Shown here piece by piece: positions 18,087 to 26,999 of a stretch of 64,000 bases of DNA. This DNA is from Marinomonas sargassi (GTDB lineage: Bacteria; Pseudomonadota; Gammaproteobacteria; Pseudomonadales; Marinomonadaceae), in NCBI RefSeq assembly GCF_025716875.1, contig NZ_JAOVZB010000002.1:434001-498000 (forward strand), given 5' to 3'. The notes below the pieces were generated by a model that was given only the letters and a program-made list of their open reading frames with translations, did no database searches and was not told the DNA's origin. Position numbers and translations under genes: made by a program. The first letter of the stretch is position 1. Each line of letters starts with the position of its first letter.

Positions 18087-18995
18087 CTATAACGCAATAA
18101 AACGGCTTCGGTGTTGCGCACAAGAGCCTAATATAAAATCCCAAGTTAATTTTAAATCTTTAAATTGATGAAGATCTTTACTCGTGGAAATCCACAACTC
18201 TCGATGCAGTAGAAAATTTGGTAAAACAGGTGCGAGTAAATCATCATTATAAGAAACGAAATGCGGTAATATCCCAATACCTAACCCCGTTCTAACCGCT
18301 TTGCGTTGGGTATGAATTGTTGTCGATTTGTAGACAAATTGAAGGTCGTGGGCGATTTCATTTTGATACTTTAATAAATCAGAAAAAACCTGATCTTCAA
18401 TATAGCCAATAAAAGGATGGGAAACCAAATCAGAGCGGTTTTGAATGGCGTCATTCTCGACTATATAGCCTTTACTCGCATATAAGCCCAATGTGTAATC
18501 TGTTAGCTTCTTTTGAATAATATTGGCACCTTTTTGAGGACCAATTGTTATGCTGATATCCACTTCGCCACTTGATATATAAGTGACGCCAGCTAAAGAA
18601 ATCAGTTCTATATCAATATTTTTGCCTTTTAACCAAGCAGGTAAATACTCGGATAAGTAATAGTTACTAAAGCCTTCCGTTACTCCGATACGAATTTTCG
18701 AACGAATCTCTTTACCACTTCGGTAGCTTTCATTCGCTAATCGCAACGTCCTCTCGCATTTTTCCGCATAGGGTATCAGCTCCTCACCCGCTTTCGTTAA
18801 GTGAAAACCTTTACTATTTTGAAAAAAAAGTTTGGCGTCCATCGCCTTCTCTAGGCACTCCACTCTATTAGCAATGGTTACATGCGTAACACCCAACTTA
18901 GTCGCCGCGACAGACAGTCTCTTATAGCGCCACAGTGCTAAAAAGTACTTTAAATCATTCCAATTGATAGTAAGCAAACTGGGTGACTCATTCAT
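18087..18995 (-). CDS. LysR-family transcriptional regulator
   Basis: A LysR regulator of 302 residues. The N-terminal winged helix-turn-helix (about 12-70: WNDLKYFLALWRYKRLSVAATKLGVTHVTIANRVECLE, read in parts) is followed by the periplasmic-binding-protein-like effector domain. I chose the ATG at 18995 (protein start MNESPSLL) because GGAG lies 12-15 bases before it; an in-frame ATG seven codons upstream has no such site. It is divergent from the TRAP operon and upstream of the oxygenase gene, the usual arrangement for control of both. The effector is unknown, and an amino acid or C4 dicarboxylate is a reasonable guess. Confidence 0.88.
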   Translation of the reverse strand: MNESPSLLTINWNDLKYFLALWRYKRLSVAATKLGVTHVTIANRVECLEKAMDAKLFFQNSKGFHLTKAGEELIPYAEKCERTLRLANESYRSGKEIRSKIRIGVTEGFSNYYLSEYLPAWLKGKNIDIELISLAGVTYISSGEVDISITIGPQKGANIIQKKLTDYTLGLYASKGYIVENDAIQNRSDLVSHPFIGYIEDQVFSDLLKYQNEIAHDLQFVYKSTTIHTQRKAVRTGLGIGILPHFVSYNDDLLAPVLPNFLLHRELWISTSKDLHQFKDLKLTWDFILGSCAQHRSRFIAL

Positions 18996-19332
18996 GTAAA
19001 GCTCTACTCCGTACATAATTGCGTATAAAAAAGCGTTTTTAATCAGCTAAAAGCAATGTGATTTTTATTACAGAAAGAAAAATATTAAAAACATAACTTC
19101 TATTTCTATTTAGCCTAAACATCCCATACATCAAGGTGAAATGTACAGTTCTCAGTAGGAAATAGCACTTTATAAAAATTAAACTTATCTATAACTGTTA
19201 TTTTTTTTACAGTATGTGTAATAAAAATACTATTGTCTTTACCTTCTGAGAGGCCTATTTTTTAACAAGCTTCTTAATCATGATTTGAGCAAATGAAACC
19301 TCCACTTAACTCTTAACTAAAGGGCACTCAGA
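18996..19332. promoter_or_regulatory. LysR divergon intergenic region with a candidate operator
   Basis: 337 bases separate the divergent lysR and dctP starts. ACTGT (19194-19198) is mirrored by ACAGT (19209-19213) across a 10-base T-rich spacer, within a longer ATAAC...GTATG context that fits a loose T-N11-A LysR box. The rest is A+T-rich without clear promoter hexamers. The operator assignment is tentative. Confidence 0.35.
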
Positions 19333-20304
19333 ATGAAAAAAGTACTACTTACTGCATTATCACTCTTGGGGACATCTGCGTTTGCGGCTGACTATAATTT
19401 CACCTTTGCTCATGTTCTTATTGATGAAACGCCAAATGGGCAAGCTGCGCTGTCTTTTGCAAAAGAGGTAGAAGAAAAGTCCAACGGTCGAATTGATATC
19501 AATGTATTACCTGCGGCACAGTTGGGTGGCGATGTAGAAATCATCGAGCAATTGCAAATGAACATGGTGCAAATTGCTATTCCACCGACAGCAACTCTTG
19601 GTAACTTTGAGCCACGTGTACAAATTTTGGATTTACCTTTCTTACTACCGTCTGAAACCATCATGAAAAAAGTACTAGATGGCCCTGCAGGACGTAAGAT
19701 TCTAGACACGTTGGATGGTCATGGAATGCATGCAGTGAATTTCTGGGGTGCAGGCTTTCGTCATATGACAAATAATGTACGCCCAATTACTGAGCCTTCA
19801 GACCTTAGTGGCATCAAGATGAGAACTATGCAGTCTCCTATCTTATTGAGCACTTACCGTAACTTCGATGCAAACCCAACAGCTATGGCTTACACCGAGG
19901 TGTATAACGGTTTACAACAAAGTGTGATTGAAGGCCAAGAAAATCCTATTGCTAACATTACCAGTAAGCGTTTTTATGAAGTGCAAAAATACATGACTCT
20001 TACTTCAAATGCTTATCATGGTTACGCGGCAATCGTAAATAAGCAAGCGTGGGAATCACTACCTGACGACCTGAAAGCGGTTATGACAACTGCATTTAAT
20101 AATGCTCGTGATTTGTCTCGTAAATTGACTAATGACCTTGAAAGCTCTGCACTTGATAACATCAAAAAATACACTCAAGTCACGACTTTATCGGATGAGC
20201 AAATCGAAGCTTTTGTAAAAGCAAGTCAGCCAGTCCATGAAGAGTTCCGTGAGACAGTAACATCTGATCTACTCGATTTGGTATACGCCGAAATCAACAA
20301 CTAA
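19333..20304 (+). CDS. dctP: TRAP transporter solute-binding protein, DctP family
   Basis: A 323-residue periplasmic substrate-binding protein. A signal peptide (MKKVLLTALSLLGTSAFA, cleavage after residue 18) is followed by the DctP fold with GRIDINVLPAAQLGGDVEIIEQLQ, NFWGAGFRHMTNNVRPI, GIKMRTMQSPI (the Arg that usually binds the substrate carboxylate) and NGLQQSVIEGQENPI. It delivers a carboxylated solute to the DctQM membrane pair. AGGG lies 9-12 bases before the ATG. First gene of dctP-dctQ-dctM-aspartate dehydrogenase. The ligand cannot be named from sequence. The neighbouring dehydrogenase points to aspartate or a compound giving aspartate. Confidence 0.9.
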   Translation: MKKVLLTALSLLGTSAFAADYNFTFAHVLIDETPNGQAALSFAKEVEEKSNGRIDINVLPAAQLGGDVEIIEQLQMNMVQIAIPPTATLGNFEPRVQILDLPFLLPSETIMKKVLDGPAGRKILDTLDGHGMHAVNFWGAGFRHMTNNVRPITEPSDLSGIKMRTMQSPILLSTYRNFDANPTAMAYTEVYNGLQQSVIEGQENPIANITSKRFYEVQKYMTLTSNAYHGYAAIVNKQAWESLPDDLKAVMTTAFNNARDLSRKLTNDLESSALDNIKKYTQVTTLSDEQIEAFVKASQPVHEEFRETVTSDLLDLVYAEINN

Positions 20305-20370
20305 TGTACCAGTGTTTTGCCAAGGACGGCATTAATTCCATTAATAAGTTGACCTTAACAAGACACTCTT

Positions 20371-20865
20371 ATGCTAACAAAACTCAATTTATATCTAGAT
20401 AAGATCGAAGGTGCATGTATTGCCATTATATTGGGTGCCGCTTCTATTTTAACTGTGACACAGGTTTTCTTTCGATACGCCCTTAATGACTCGATCTTTT
20501 GGGCAGAAGAAGCCATCTTATATTTAATCATTGCGATGAGTTTTCTTAGTACGAGTTTAGGTATTCGTAAGGGCTCCCACATTACTGTGGACCTATTAAA
20601 GTCTCTTATACCTAACCGACTCAAGCCTCTGTTTTTCTTTATCTCCGCTTTAATAGGTATCGTTTTTGCCATGGCATTACTTTATCTGGGGGGGCTCTTG
20701 TTTCTGAACACCTTAGAGCGAGGCCAATTGTCTTCTTCTTTACGCATCCCTATTGCCGCTATTTACGCCTTCATTCCTATCACGGCTATGCTGCAAATTA
20801 TTCGATACGGTCAGATGATATGTGAATTAAGTATTGCTCCAATACAAGCAAGTAAAAACGATTGA
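20371..20865 (+). CDS. dctQ: TRAP transporter small permease, DctQ family
   Basis: A 164-residue four-helix membrane protein of the TRAP small subunit. The family motif region FFRYALNDSIFWAEEAILYLIIAMSFLSTSLGIRKGSHITVDLL (about 35-78, read in parts) is clear, with later helices at about 88-110 and 128-150. It pairs with DctM to form the Na+-dependent transporter. It lies 66 bp after dctP and 42 bp before dctM. The Shine-Dalgarno site is weak. Confidence 0.9.
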   Translation: MLTKLNLYLDKIEGACIAIILGAASILTVTQVFFRYALNDSIFWAEEAILYLIIAMSFLSTSLGIRKGSHITVDLLKSLIPNRLKPLFFFISALIGIVFAMALLYLGGLLFLNTLERGQLSSSLRIPIAAIYAFIPITAMLQIIRYGQMICELSIAPIQASKND

Positions 20866-20907
20866 AGCCTATCTTAGTAAATCTATCTCAATAAGAGACT
20901 TTAAATT

Positions 20908-22185
20908 ATGACAGCTCTACTCTTGCCACTTTTTCTTGTATTACTTCTCTTAGGGCTCCCTATTTATGGGTCCTTAGCTTTATCTGTTATCGGCACAATG
21001 GAATTATCTAGCCCCATGAACTCTATGATAGTGCCAATGCGAATGTTTTCGGGAATGAATAATTTTTCCTTGATGGCGATTCCGTTTTTCATACTTGCCG
21101 CAGAATTGATGCGTGTAGGAGGATTATCTGCACGCCTAATTAACCTTGCCCGAGTACTAATTGGCTGGGCACCTGGTGGCCTAGCAGCGGCTGCTGTTTT
21201 ATCTTGCTTATTCTTTGGTTCCATTTCTGGCTCAAGCCCTGCAACAGTGGTGGCGATTGGTAGCATTATGTTTCCAGCTCTCGTCGAAGCTGGCTACAGT
21301 AAACGTTTTTCTATTGGATTATTAACTACCGCGGGTACCCTTGGCCCCATCATTCCTCCCAGTATCGCACTGATCATTTATGGCTCAGTTACCGCCAATA
21401 GTGTTGGCCAACTCTTTGCTGCCGGTATTCTCCCAGCTTTGTTATTAGGAGGCATGCTGATTTTATATTGCATGATCTACTCCCAGCGAAAGCAGTTTGC
21501 AAAAGCAAACTTTCCCACATGGGAAGAAGTGGTCTCAGCCTTTAAAGGCTCTGCATGGGGGCTTGGACTACCAGTTATTTTACTGGGTGGAATCTACAGT
21601 GGGATTTTCACAGCAACAGAATCTGCATCAGTTGCCTGTTTATACGGTTTATTTGTTGGCATGTTCATTTATAAACAAGTCAAAACCAAAGACCTATGGG
21701 AAATACTACAAAGTACAGGGCTAACCTCTGGCTCTCTTTTACTGATTACAGCAGGTGCCTCTGCCTTTTCATGGTTACTTACTATGGCTGGTGCACCTTC
21801 AAACTTGGCCAGTGCTATCTTATCTTTTAGTGATTCAAATGCAGCTATCACAGCACTGTTAAATGTCATCATGTTAATTGCTGGTTTCTTCTTAGACAGT
21901 GCCTCCGCCATTATTGTGCTCGCTCCTTTAATGACACCTATTGCCGCTCAAGTCGGCATAGATCCAGTGCACTTCGGTATTATCAACTTAGTGAATTACT
22001 CAGTAGGAATGATTACTCCTCCGGTTGGTCTAAACCTCTTTGTTGCCGTCACCATTTCAAAAATGGGGCTATTCGACATCTTCCGAGGCTGTGTACCTTT
22101 CTTAATTATTATGCTGATCGGCTTAGTCATCATTACTTATGTTCCTTGGCTTAGTTTGGTGATTCCTAACCTAATTTTTCAATAA
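20908..22185 (+). CDS. dctM: TRAP transporter large permease, DctM family
   Basis: A 425-residue polytopic transporter with about 11-12 helices. Recognisable DctM segments are FFGSISGSSPATVVAIGSIM (about 101-120), GTLGPIIPPSIALIIYG (about 143-159), ATESASVACLYGLFVG and NLVNYSVGMITPPVGLNLFVA. The ISGSSPA and IPPS re-entrant loops form the transport site. It imports the DctP-bound solute with sodium. AGAGA precedes the start. It lies between dctQ and the aspartate dehydrogenase gene, all on one strand. Confidence 0.93.
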   Translation: MTALLLPLFLVLLLLGLPIYGSLALSVIGTMELSSPMNSMIVPMRMFSGMNNFSLMAIPFFILAAELMRVGGLSARLINLARVLIGWAPGGLAAAAVLSCLFFGSISGSSPATVVAIGSIMFPALVEAGYSKRFSIGLLTTAGTLGPIIPPSIALIIYGSVTANSVGQLFAAGILPALLLGGMLILYCMIYSQRKQFAKANFPTWEEVVSAFKGSAWGLGLPVILLGGIYSGIFTATESASVACLYGLFVGMFIYKQVKTKDLWEILQSTGLTSGSLLLITAGASAFSWLLTMAGAPSNLASAILSFSDSNAAITALLNVIMLIAGFFLDSASAIIVLAPLMTPIAAQVGIDPVHFGIINLVNYSVGMITPPVGLNLFVAVTISKMGLFDIFRGCVPFLIIMLIGLVIITYVPWLSLVIPNLIFQ

Positions 22186-22235
22186 ACATATTCCCAATTA
22201 CCTAGGTATTTAAATTTCATTTTATAGGGATAATA

Positions 22236-23069
22236 ATGAACTCAATAAAACCATTTAACGTTGCCATTATTGGTCTTGGCGCCATTGGGCAAACCGTAGC
22301 AGACTACGTTATCAATGAGGATAACAAGGTCGCACTCTCTGCCATTTTATGTCGTGATCAAGAAAAGCATAAAAAGCTTCATGCTTTAAAGGGAGAAAAA
22401 TTTACCTCCCTCATTACAAACGATATTGATGAGGTTTTAGCGGCTAAACCAGACCTCATTGTTGAAGCCGCGGGACAGGAATCTCTTGCTCAATATGGCC
22501 CTAAGATTCTTGAGAGTGGGATTAGCATATTAGTCTCTAGTATCGGACTCTTTACTGACGACAAAATATTCTATGAGTTTGTGAGTATTGCAGAAAGGCA
22601 CGGCGCTAAGATTCTACTATCGTCTGGCGCTCTGCCTGCAATAGATTGGATGTCGGCTGCGGCGCTGTCTGAAGTCAATAGTATCGCCATTACCCAATCC
22701 AAGCCCGTAAATTCTTGGATTGGCACACCCGCAGAGCAATTTGTAGAACTAAGCAAAATCACGGAAGTAACGCCTTTCTTTACGGGGACAGCAAGAGAAG
22801 CTGCGAACCTATTTCCAAAAAGTAGCAACATTACCGCCATGCTTGCTTTAGCCACAGTTGGCTTAGACCATTTGAATGTTGAGTTAGTCGCTGACCCACA
22901 CAGTAGTGAGATGCAAACTAATATCGAGTTCAATAGTGATGTGGGTAGCCTAAAAACCTCTTGGCTTGGGGTACCTTCGAACTTGACGCCAAGCACTAGC
23001 GCGGATGTTCCCTTTGCGATTATCAGGGCCATCAAAAACCTTTCTTCAACTGTTGTTTATGGTCTTTAA
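22236..23069 (+). CDS. L-aspartate dehydrogenase (NadX family)
   Basis: A 277-residue NAD(P)-dependent dehydrogenase that oxidatively deaminates aspartate to iminoaspartate/oxaloacetate plus ammonia. The Rossmann motif is VAIIGLGAIGQTVADY (about 8-23). The family region SSGALPAIDWMSAAALS (about 129-145) and the C-terminal GTAREAANLFPKSSNITAMLALATVGLDH (about 186-214, read in parts) carry the conserved catalytic segment. Length fits the NadX/aspartate dehydrogenase family. It follows dctM by 50 bp with AGGGATA before its ATG and ends the operon. With no nadA or nadC nearby, a catabolic role after TRAP uptake is more likely than NAD synthesis. Other small amino acids are possible substrates. 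Confidence 0.83.
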   Translation: MNSIKPFNVAIIGLGAIGQTVADYVINEDNKVALSAILCRDQEKHKKLHALKGEKFTSLITNDIDEVLAAKPDLIVEAAGQESLAQYGPKILESGISILVSSIGLFTDDKIFYEFVSIAERHGAKILLSSGALPAIDWMSAAALSEVNSIAITQSKPVNSWIGTPAEQFVELSKITEVTPFFTGTAREAANLFPKSSNITAMLALATVGLDHLNVELVADPHSSEMQTNIEFNSDVGSLKTSWLGVPSNLTPSTSADVPFAIIRAIKNLSSTVVYGL

Positions 23070-23098
23070 CCTCAGCTCATAACCCGTCACCATTTTCA

Positions 23099-23141
23099 TC
23101 ACCTTATCCAGTGTATCCTATTGGATAGGGTGATGCTTTTT
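23099..23141 (+). terminator. Terminator after aspartate dehydrogenase
   Basis: TCACCTTATCC (23099-23109) pairs with GGATAGGGTGA (23123-23133), with one G-T wobble, and is followed by a run of five Ts after three bases. It closes the TRAP operon. Confidence 0.7.
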
Positions 23142-23255
23142 AACCCTTCTCCGCAACAAGCCCTTGCCATTTCACATCGTCCTCGTTATGGTCATTTGCT
23201 TGCTCTTCTGAAACAGCATGCCTTTTATTTCCTAATCATTTTGAGACGCTTTTCT

Positions 23256-24227
23256 ATGACATCAGATCACCCTTTTTCTATTCTTGTTCCCGATGTCATT
23301 CTTGATGCGGTTGAGTCCACGGGCATCTGGAGCGATTCACGCATTTACCCTTTAAACAGTTATGAAAATCGGGTCTATCAGGTTGGTATAGAAGACGCGC
23401 CTGCGGTGATTGCCAAGTTCTATCGCCCTGAACGTTGGAATGAAGCCCAAATTCTTGAAGAGCATGAAACACTCTTAACACTCAAAGAGAAAGGCGTCCC
23501 TGTTGTGGCTCCTATGCAGTTTGAAGGGAAAAGTCTATTTAGCCATCAAGGGTTACATTTTTGTTTGTCACCTCGATTGATTGGCCAGCACCCTGAGGCT
23601 GACAACCTAGACCAGCTATATCAACTGGGTGAGCTGATAGGGCAAGTCCATCAAGGTATGTCCTCTGAACCTTTTAAAGCTCGAATCAGCGTGACACCTC
23701 TTGATCAGCTAGATAACGCCGCCAAAACCATTTTGTCTGGCCAGTTCATGCCTGAAAAGCTGAAAACTATTTATCGCAAGCAAGTAGAAATCTTACGAGA
23801 GAAAAGCCAAGCTCGTATCAATGATTATTGGCCAACTCAGTTACGCCCAGTACATGGTGATAGTCACCGCAGCAACTTGATGTTGCATGAAGGACAATTT
23901 CATTTATTGGATTTTGATGACTGCCAAAACGGCGTCGCTGTTCAAGACATTTGGCTTCACCTCACACAAACCGAAAATCCAAGGCAGCAATTAAGCGAGC
24001 TAATTGAAGGTTATGAAGCTTATCTCCCCTTTGAAACTCGCGAATTAGATTTAATCGATGTGTTCAAAAGTGTACGCGTTATTCAATACGCAGCTTGGTT
24101 ACAGAACCGCTGGAGTGACCCAGCTTTCAAAAAAGCCTTTGCTTGGTTTGGTAGTGAAGACTATTGGTTAAATCACTTAAATGAACTAAAAAATTGCGAG
24201 CTGGAATGGGGTAATATTTCTCGATGA
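23256..24227 (+). CDS. srkA: Stress response serine/threonine protein kinase SrkA (YihE family)
   Basis: A 323-residue aminoglycoside-phosphotransferase-fold kinase. Catalytic loop PVHGDSHRSNLML (about 199-211) and metal-binding LLDFDDC (about 218-224) are intact, and NSYENRVYQV and VIAKFYRPERW form the N-lobe nucleotide site. E. coli SrkA protects against stress-induced death linked to MazF and the Cpx response. I chose the ATG at 23256 because homology begins there; an upstream in-frame start at 23121 would add 45 residues unlike the family. The stop overlaps the helicase start by four bases (ATGA), so the two genes are coupled. Confidence 0.88.
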   Translation: MTSDHPFSILVPDVILDAVESTGIWSDSRIYPLNSYENRVYQVGIEDAPAVIAKFYRPERWNEAQILEEHETLLTLKEKGVPVVAPMQFEGKSLFSHQGLHFCLSPRLIGQHPEADNLDQLYQLGELIGQVHQGMSSEPFKARISVTPLDQLDNAAKTILSGQFMPEKLKTIYRKQVEILREKSQARINDYWPTQLRPVHGDSHRSNLMLHEGQFHLLDFDDCQNGVAVQDIWLHLTQTENPRQQLSELIEGYEAYLPFETRELDLIDVFKSVRVIQYAAWLQNRWSDPAFKKAFAWFGSEDYWLNHLNELKNCELEWGNISR

Positions 24228-26188
24228 ACCCTATAAAGCATACCCTTGCTAACTTGTTTGGCTTCGAAGAATTTCGCGAAGGCCAAGAACAAACTATTCA
24301 ACAGCTACTCAATGGACAATCTTCCTTAGCCGTCTTCCCTACTGGCTCAGGGAAGTCCCTATGTTATCAATTTACGGCAACTCAACTACCGAATTTAACT
24401 CTAGTTATCTCACCCTTGATTGCCTTAATGCACGACCAGCTCGACTTCCTACGCTCTAAGAACATGCCCGCTGCCAGTTTAGACTCCAGCCAAAGCCGAG
24501 AAGAAAGCCAAGCTGTAATGGCTGGGGTTCAAAGCGGTCAAATAAAGGTATTGATGATCTCTGTGGAACGTTTTAAAAACGAACGCTTTCGCCGTTTTAT
24601 TAAAAACATCCCAATTTCCATGCTAGTCGTAGATGAAGCCCACTGTATTTCTGAATGGGGGCATAACTTTCGCCCAGACTATTTAAAACTGCCCTCTTAC
24701 CAACAAGAGTTAGCCATCCCTTTGGTGCTTTTATTGACGGCAACAGCAACTCGACGCGTACAGCGAGATATGGCGGAAAAGTTCGCTATTCAACCCAACC
24801 ACATAGTACAAACGGGCTTTTACCGAGAGAATTTGGATATTGAGCTGGTTCAAACTAGCAGTCAGGATAAACTCAAAAAACTAGAGAACCTACTCGGAAA
24901 AAGCCAAGGCGCAAGCATCGTTTATGTGACACAACAACAAACCGCTGAAAGTATTGCCAACCACTTAAAGAGTAATGGTCATTCTGCCATGGCTTACCAT
25001 GCAGGGCTGGGTAATGATATGCGCAGTGATATACAAGCTCAATTTATGGCAGGAAGCACACGTATTATCGTGGCGACTATTGCTTTTGGGATGGGGATAG
25101 ATAAAGCCGACATCCGCCTTGTAGTGCATTTCGATTTGCCCAAGTCCATTGAGAACTATAGCCAAGAAATTGGCCGTGCTGGACGAGATAGCCTACCAAG
25201 TCGCTGCGTGTTGCTCGCTAGCTTAGACGGTTTACACACATTAGAAAACTTTGTTTATGGCGATACACCTGAAGCCCATAACATTGCCAACTTGCTAAGT
25301 ATTATTGAAGAACAAAGTGTAGCTGGTGAATGGGAAACACAGTTATACGGCCTATCCAATCAAACGAACATTCGCTCATTGCCTTTAAAGACCTTATTAG
25401 TTCAATTGGAGTTATTAGGCGCCATCACCCCGAAGTTTAGCTATTACGCTGATGTACGTCTGAAATGGGAGATGGATAGAACAGCCTTCGCCCAACAGGT
25501 TCCCGAACCATGGCAAGCAAGCTATCAAGCGATATTAAAGAACATTCAATACAAAAAAATTTGGGGCACGCCAAATTTCGAGGCGCTTTTTAATCAATAC
25601 GATTTATCACGAAGTGATGTTTTACAAGTATTAGAGTTCGCCGCAGAGCAAAATGCCCTTACATTAGAAAGTAAGGGGTTAACAGAAGTCTATATGATGA
25701 ATAAGAGTACTTTTTATCCACAAACACTTTCTTCTCAACTACAAACTTATGTGGAAGAAAAGCAAACCTCCGAAATCGAGCGTATTGCGACCATGATTCG
25801 CTTCTTTCAACTTGATAGATGTTTGAACCACAATCTGGCGCGATATTTTGGCGACCAAAATGCGCCCACTCACTGCGGCCATTGTTCTGTATGTCGCGGA
25901 AACGTTCTAACTTTTCTAGATGAACAACAGAGTAGTTTACTGGACGCTAACCAAAACATGTTGAGTGAAGAATCGATCAGAGGCTATGTTGCAGAATTCG
26001 TCGGCCAAGTAAGCAGCAAAAGTCCGACGACAGTAATGACAGAAACACTCATCTGCCGCTTTTTAACAGGCTTATCACAACCTATTTTTACCAAGGTAAA
26101 AGCAAGACAGTTATCAGGGTTTGGAGTATGTGAAAAGCTTGCTTATGGAGAGGTATTAAATCAAGTGAAAAATTTAAAACATCGCTAA
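24224..26188 (+). CDS. recQ: RecQ-family ATP-dependent DNA helicase
   Basis: A 654-residue superfamily 2 helicase. Motif I PTGSGKSLCYQ (about 40-50), DEAH box VVDEAHCISEWGHNFRPDY (about 143-161, with the RecQ aromatic loop), motif III TATATRR, FGMGIDKADIR and motif VI QEIGRAGRD are all present. RCLNHNLARYF...HCGHCSVC (about 541-563) is the RecQ zinc-binding module. It unwinds 3'-to-5' in recombination and repair. The region after the zinc module is short, and I see no clear HRDC domain. It may therefore be a RecQ paralogue and not the classical housekeeping RecQ. Coupled to srkA by a 4-base overlap. Confidence 0.88.
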   Translation: MNPIKHTLANLFGFEEFREGQEQTIQQLLNGQSSLAVFPTGSGKSLCYQFTATQLPNLTLVISPLIALMHDQLDFLRSKNMPAASLDSSQSREESQAVMAGVQSGQIKVLMISVERFKNERFRRFIKNIPISMLVVDEAHCISEWGHNFRPDYLKLPSYQQELAIPLVLLLTATATRRVQRDMAEKFAIQPNHIVQTGFYRENLDIELVQTSSQDKLKKLENLLGKSQGASIVYVTQQQTAESIANHLKSNGHSAMAYHAGLGNDMRSDIQAQFMAGSTRIIVATIAFGMGIDKADIRLVVHFDLPKSIENYSQEIGRAGRDSLPSRCVLLASLDGLHTLENFVYGDTPEAHNIANLLSIIEEQSVAGEWETQLYGLSNQTNIRSLPLKTLLVQLELLGAITPKFSYYADVRLKWEMDRTAFAQQVPEPWQASYQAILKNIQYKKIWGTPNFEALFNQYDLSRSDVLQVLEFAAEQNALTLESKGLTEVYMMNKSTFYPQTLSSQLQTYVEEKQTSEIERIATMIRFFQLDRCLNHNLARYFGDQNAPTHCGHCSVCRGNVLTFLDEQQSSLLDANQNMLSEESIRGYVAEFVGQVSSKSPTTVMTETLICRFLTGLSQPIFTKVKARQLSGFGVCEKLAYGEVLNQVKNLKHR

Positions 26189-26199
26189 CAAGATAGCAG

Positions 26200-26218
26200 T
26201 TAACGACTTAGTCGTTAA
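26200..26218. other. Short hairpin between convergent recQ and VOC genes
   Basis: TTAACGAC (26200-26207) and GTCGTTAA (26211-26218) form a perfect 8-bp stem with a 3-base loop. There is no T tract, so termination by it alone is uncertain. Confidence 0.4.
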
Positions 26219-26222
26219 TAGA

Positions 26223-26609
26223 TCAGTAATTAATAGGTAGCTCCTGATAGACACCCACTTCTACAAGGTTGTTATCAAGATCATTAAAGTAAACGGATTG
26301 CATCGGCCCTTGGGCACCCATTTTCTCCACTGGGCCTTCCAGTATTCTAATATCCTGTTCTTTAAAGTGGGCGATCACATCTTCAATCGCCCATTTAGAA
26401 ATCAAGCAAAGATCGCCCGAGCCTTCCAGTGCATGATTACGCAATTCATCCCCCAATAACTGGAAGTTGATTTTTTGATTACCAAATTTCACAGCACGTC
26501 GCCCATCACCAAAAGTAATGGCTTCCATTTTTAAAACAGTTTCATAAAAAGATACCGCTTTTTCAATGTCCGCTACAGTCAAAACGATATGGTCAAAATG
26601 GCAAATCAT
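26223..26609 (-). CDS. VOC (glyoxalase/dioxygenase-fold) family protein
   Basis: A 128-residue single VOC domain with the start FDHIVLTVADIEKAVSFYETVLKM (read in parts), FGNQKINFQLLG, and the end SVYFNDLDNNLVEVGVY. His7 and the Glu of LVEVGVY occupy metal-ligand positions. Such proteins cover glyoxalases, fosfomycin-resistance enzymes and dioxygenases, and the exact reaction cannot be told here. Single gene, convergent with recQ; its upstream side meets a MITE about 100 bp away. Confidence 0.8.
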   Translation of the reverse strand: MICHFDHIVLTVADIEKAVSFYETVLKMEAITFGDGRRAVKFGNQKINFQLLGDELRNHALEGSGDLCLISKWAIEDVIAHFKEQDIRILEGPVEKMGAQGPMQSVYFNDLDNNLVEVGVYQELPINY

Positions 26610-26711
26610 AGCCCTGCATTACCTCTTTCAGGCCATTTAAAGAATAGCTATCATGCTACAACGATTCCTCAGAAAAACAAGTCAATCCGCCCTTCTCTTT
26701 ACATAAAGACG

Positions 26712-26999
26712 CTAGGGAAGATACGAACAAGTCCACTGGCTTCAGCGTGTGGATAAACCTTTATTATTCGAGGCAAGTTTCGCCGTCCAATATTGAACAT
26801 ATTGGCAAGAAGCTTAACAAAGAATAAAAAGAGTTTAGCCCACGCCCTTCGGGTCTTTCAGAGAAACGGTCTCTCTAGATTAATAGTGGTCAAAAGTAAG
26901 AGCGATTGAAAGGTATTTACATTCCTGCTCACTCTTGCCTTGATAGGTCATTTCTCTGATAAGACTGAAGTTCAGAAGACTTATTCATACCTTCCCTAG
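26712..26999 (+). mobile_element. IS5-like MITE, copy A (280 bp plus CTAG target duplication)
   Basis: A non-coding element at 26716-26995 is bounded by CTAG on both sides (26712-26715 and 26996-26999), the 4-bp YTAR duplication expected of the IS5 group. Its ends are near-perfect terminal inverted repeats: GGAAGATACGAACAAGTC at the left and the reverse complement GGAAGGTATGAATAAGTC at the right (three mismatches in 18). The sequence GGAAGGT-CGAA-AAG also resembles the ends of IS5 itself. No transposase frame is inside. A second copy lies inverted at 40913-41191, with about 19 differences by eye. The right end overlaps the 3' end of the GIY-YIG gene. Confidence 0.85.

Noticed and set aside
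22571..23035. A 154-codon minus-strand frame opposite aspartate dehydrogenase
   Set aside because: Antisense to a clearly identified enzyme, with unlikely composition. It is a shadow frame.
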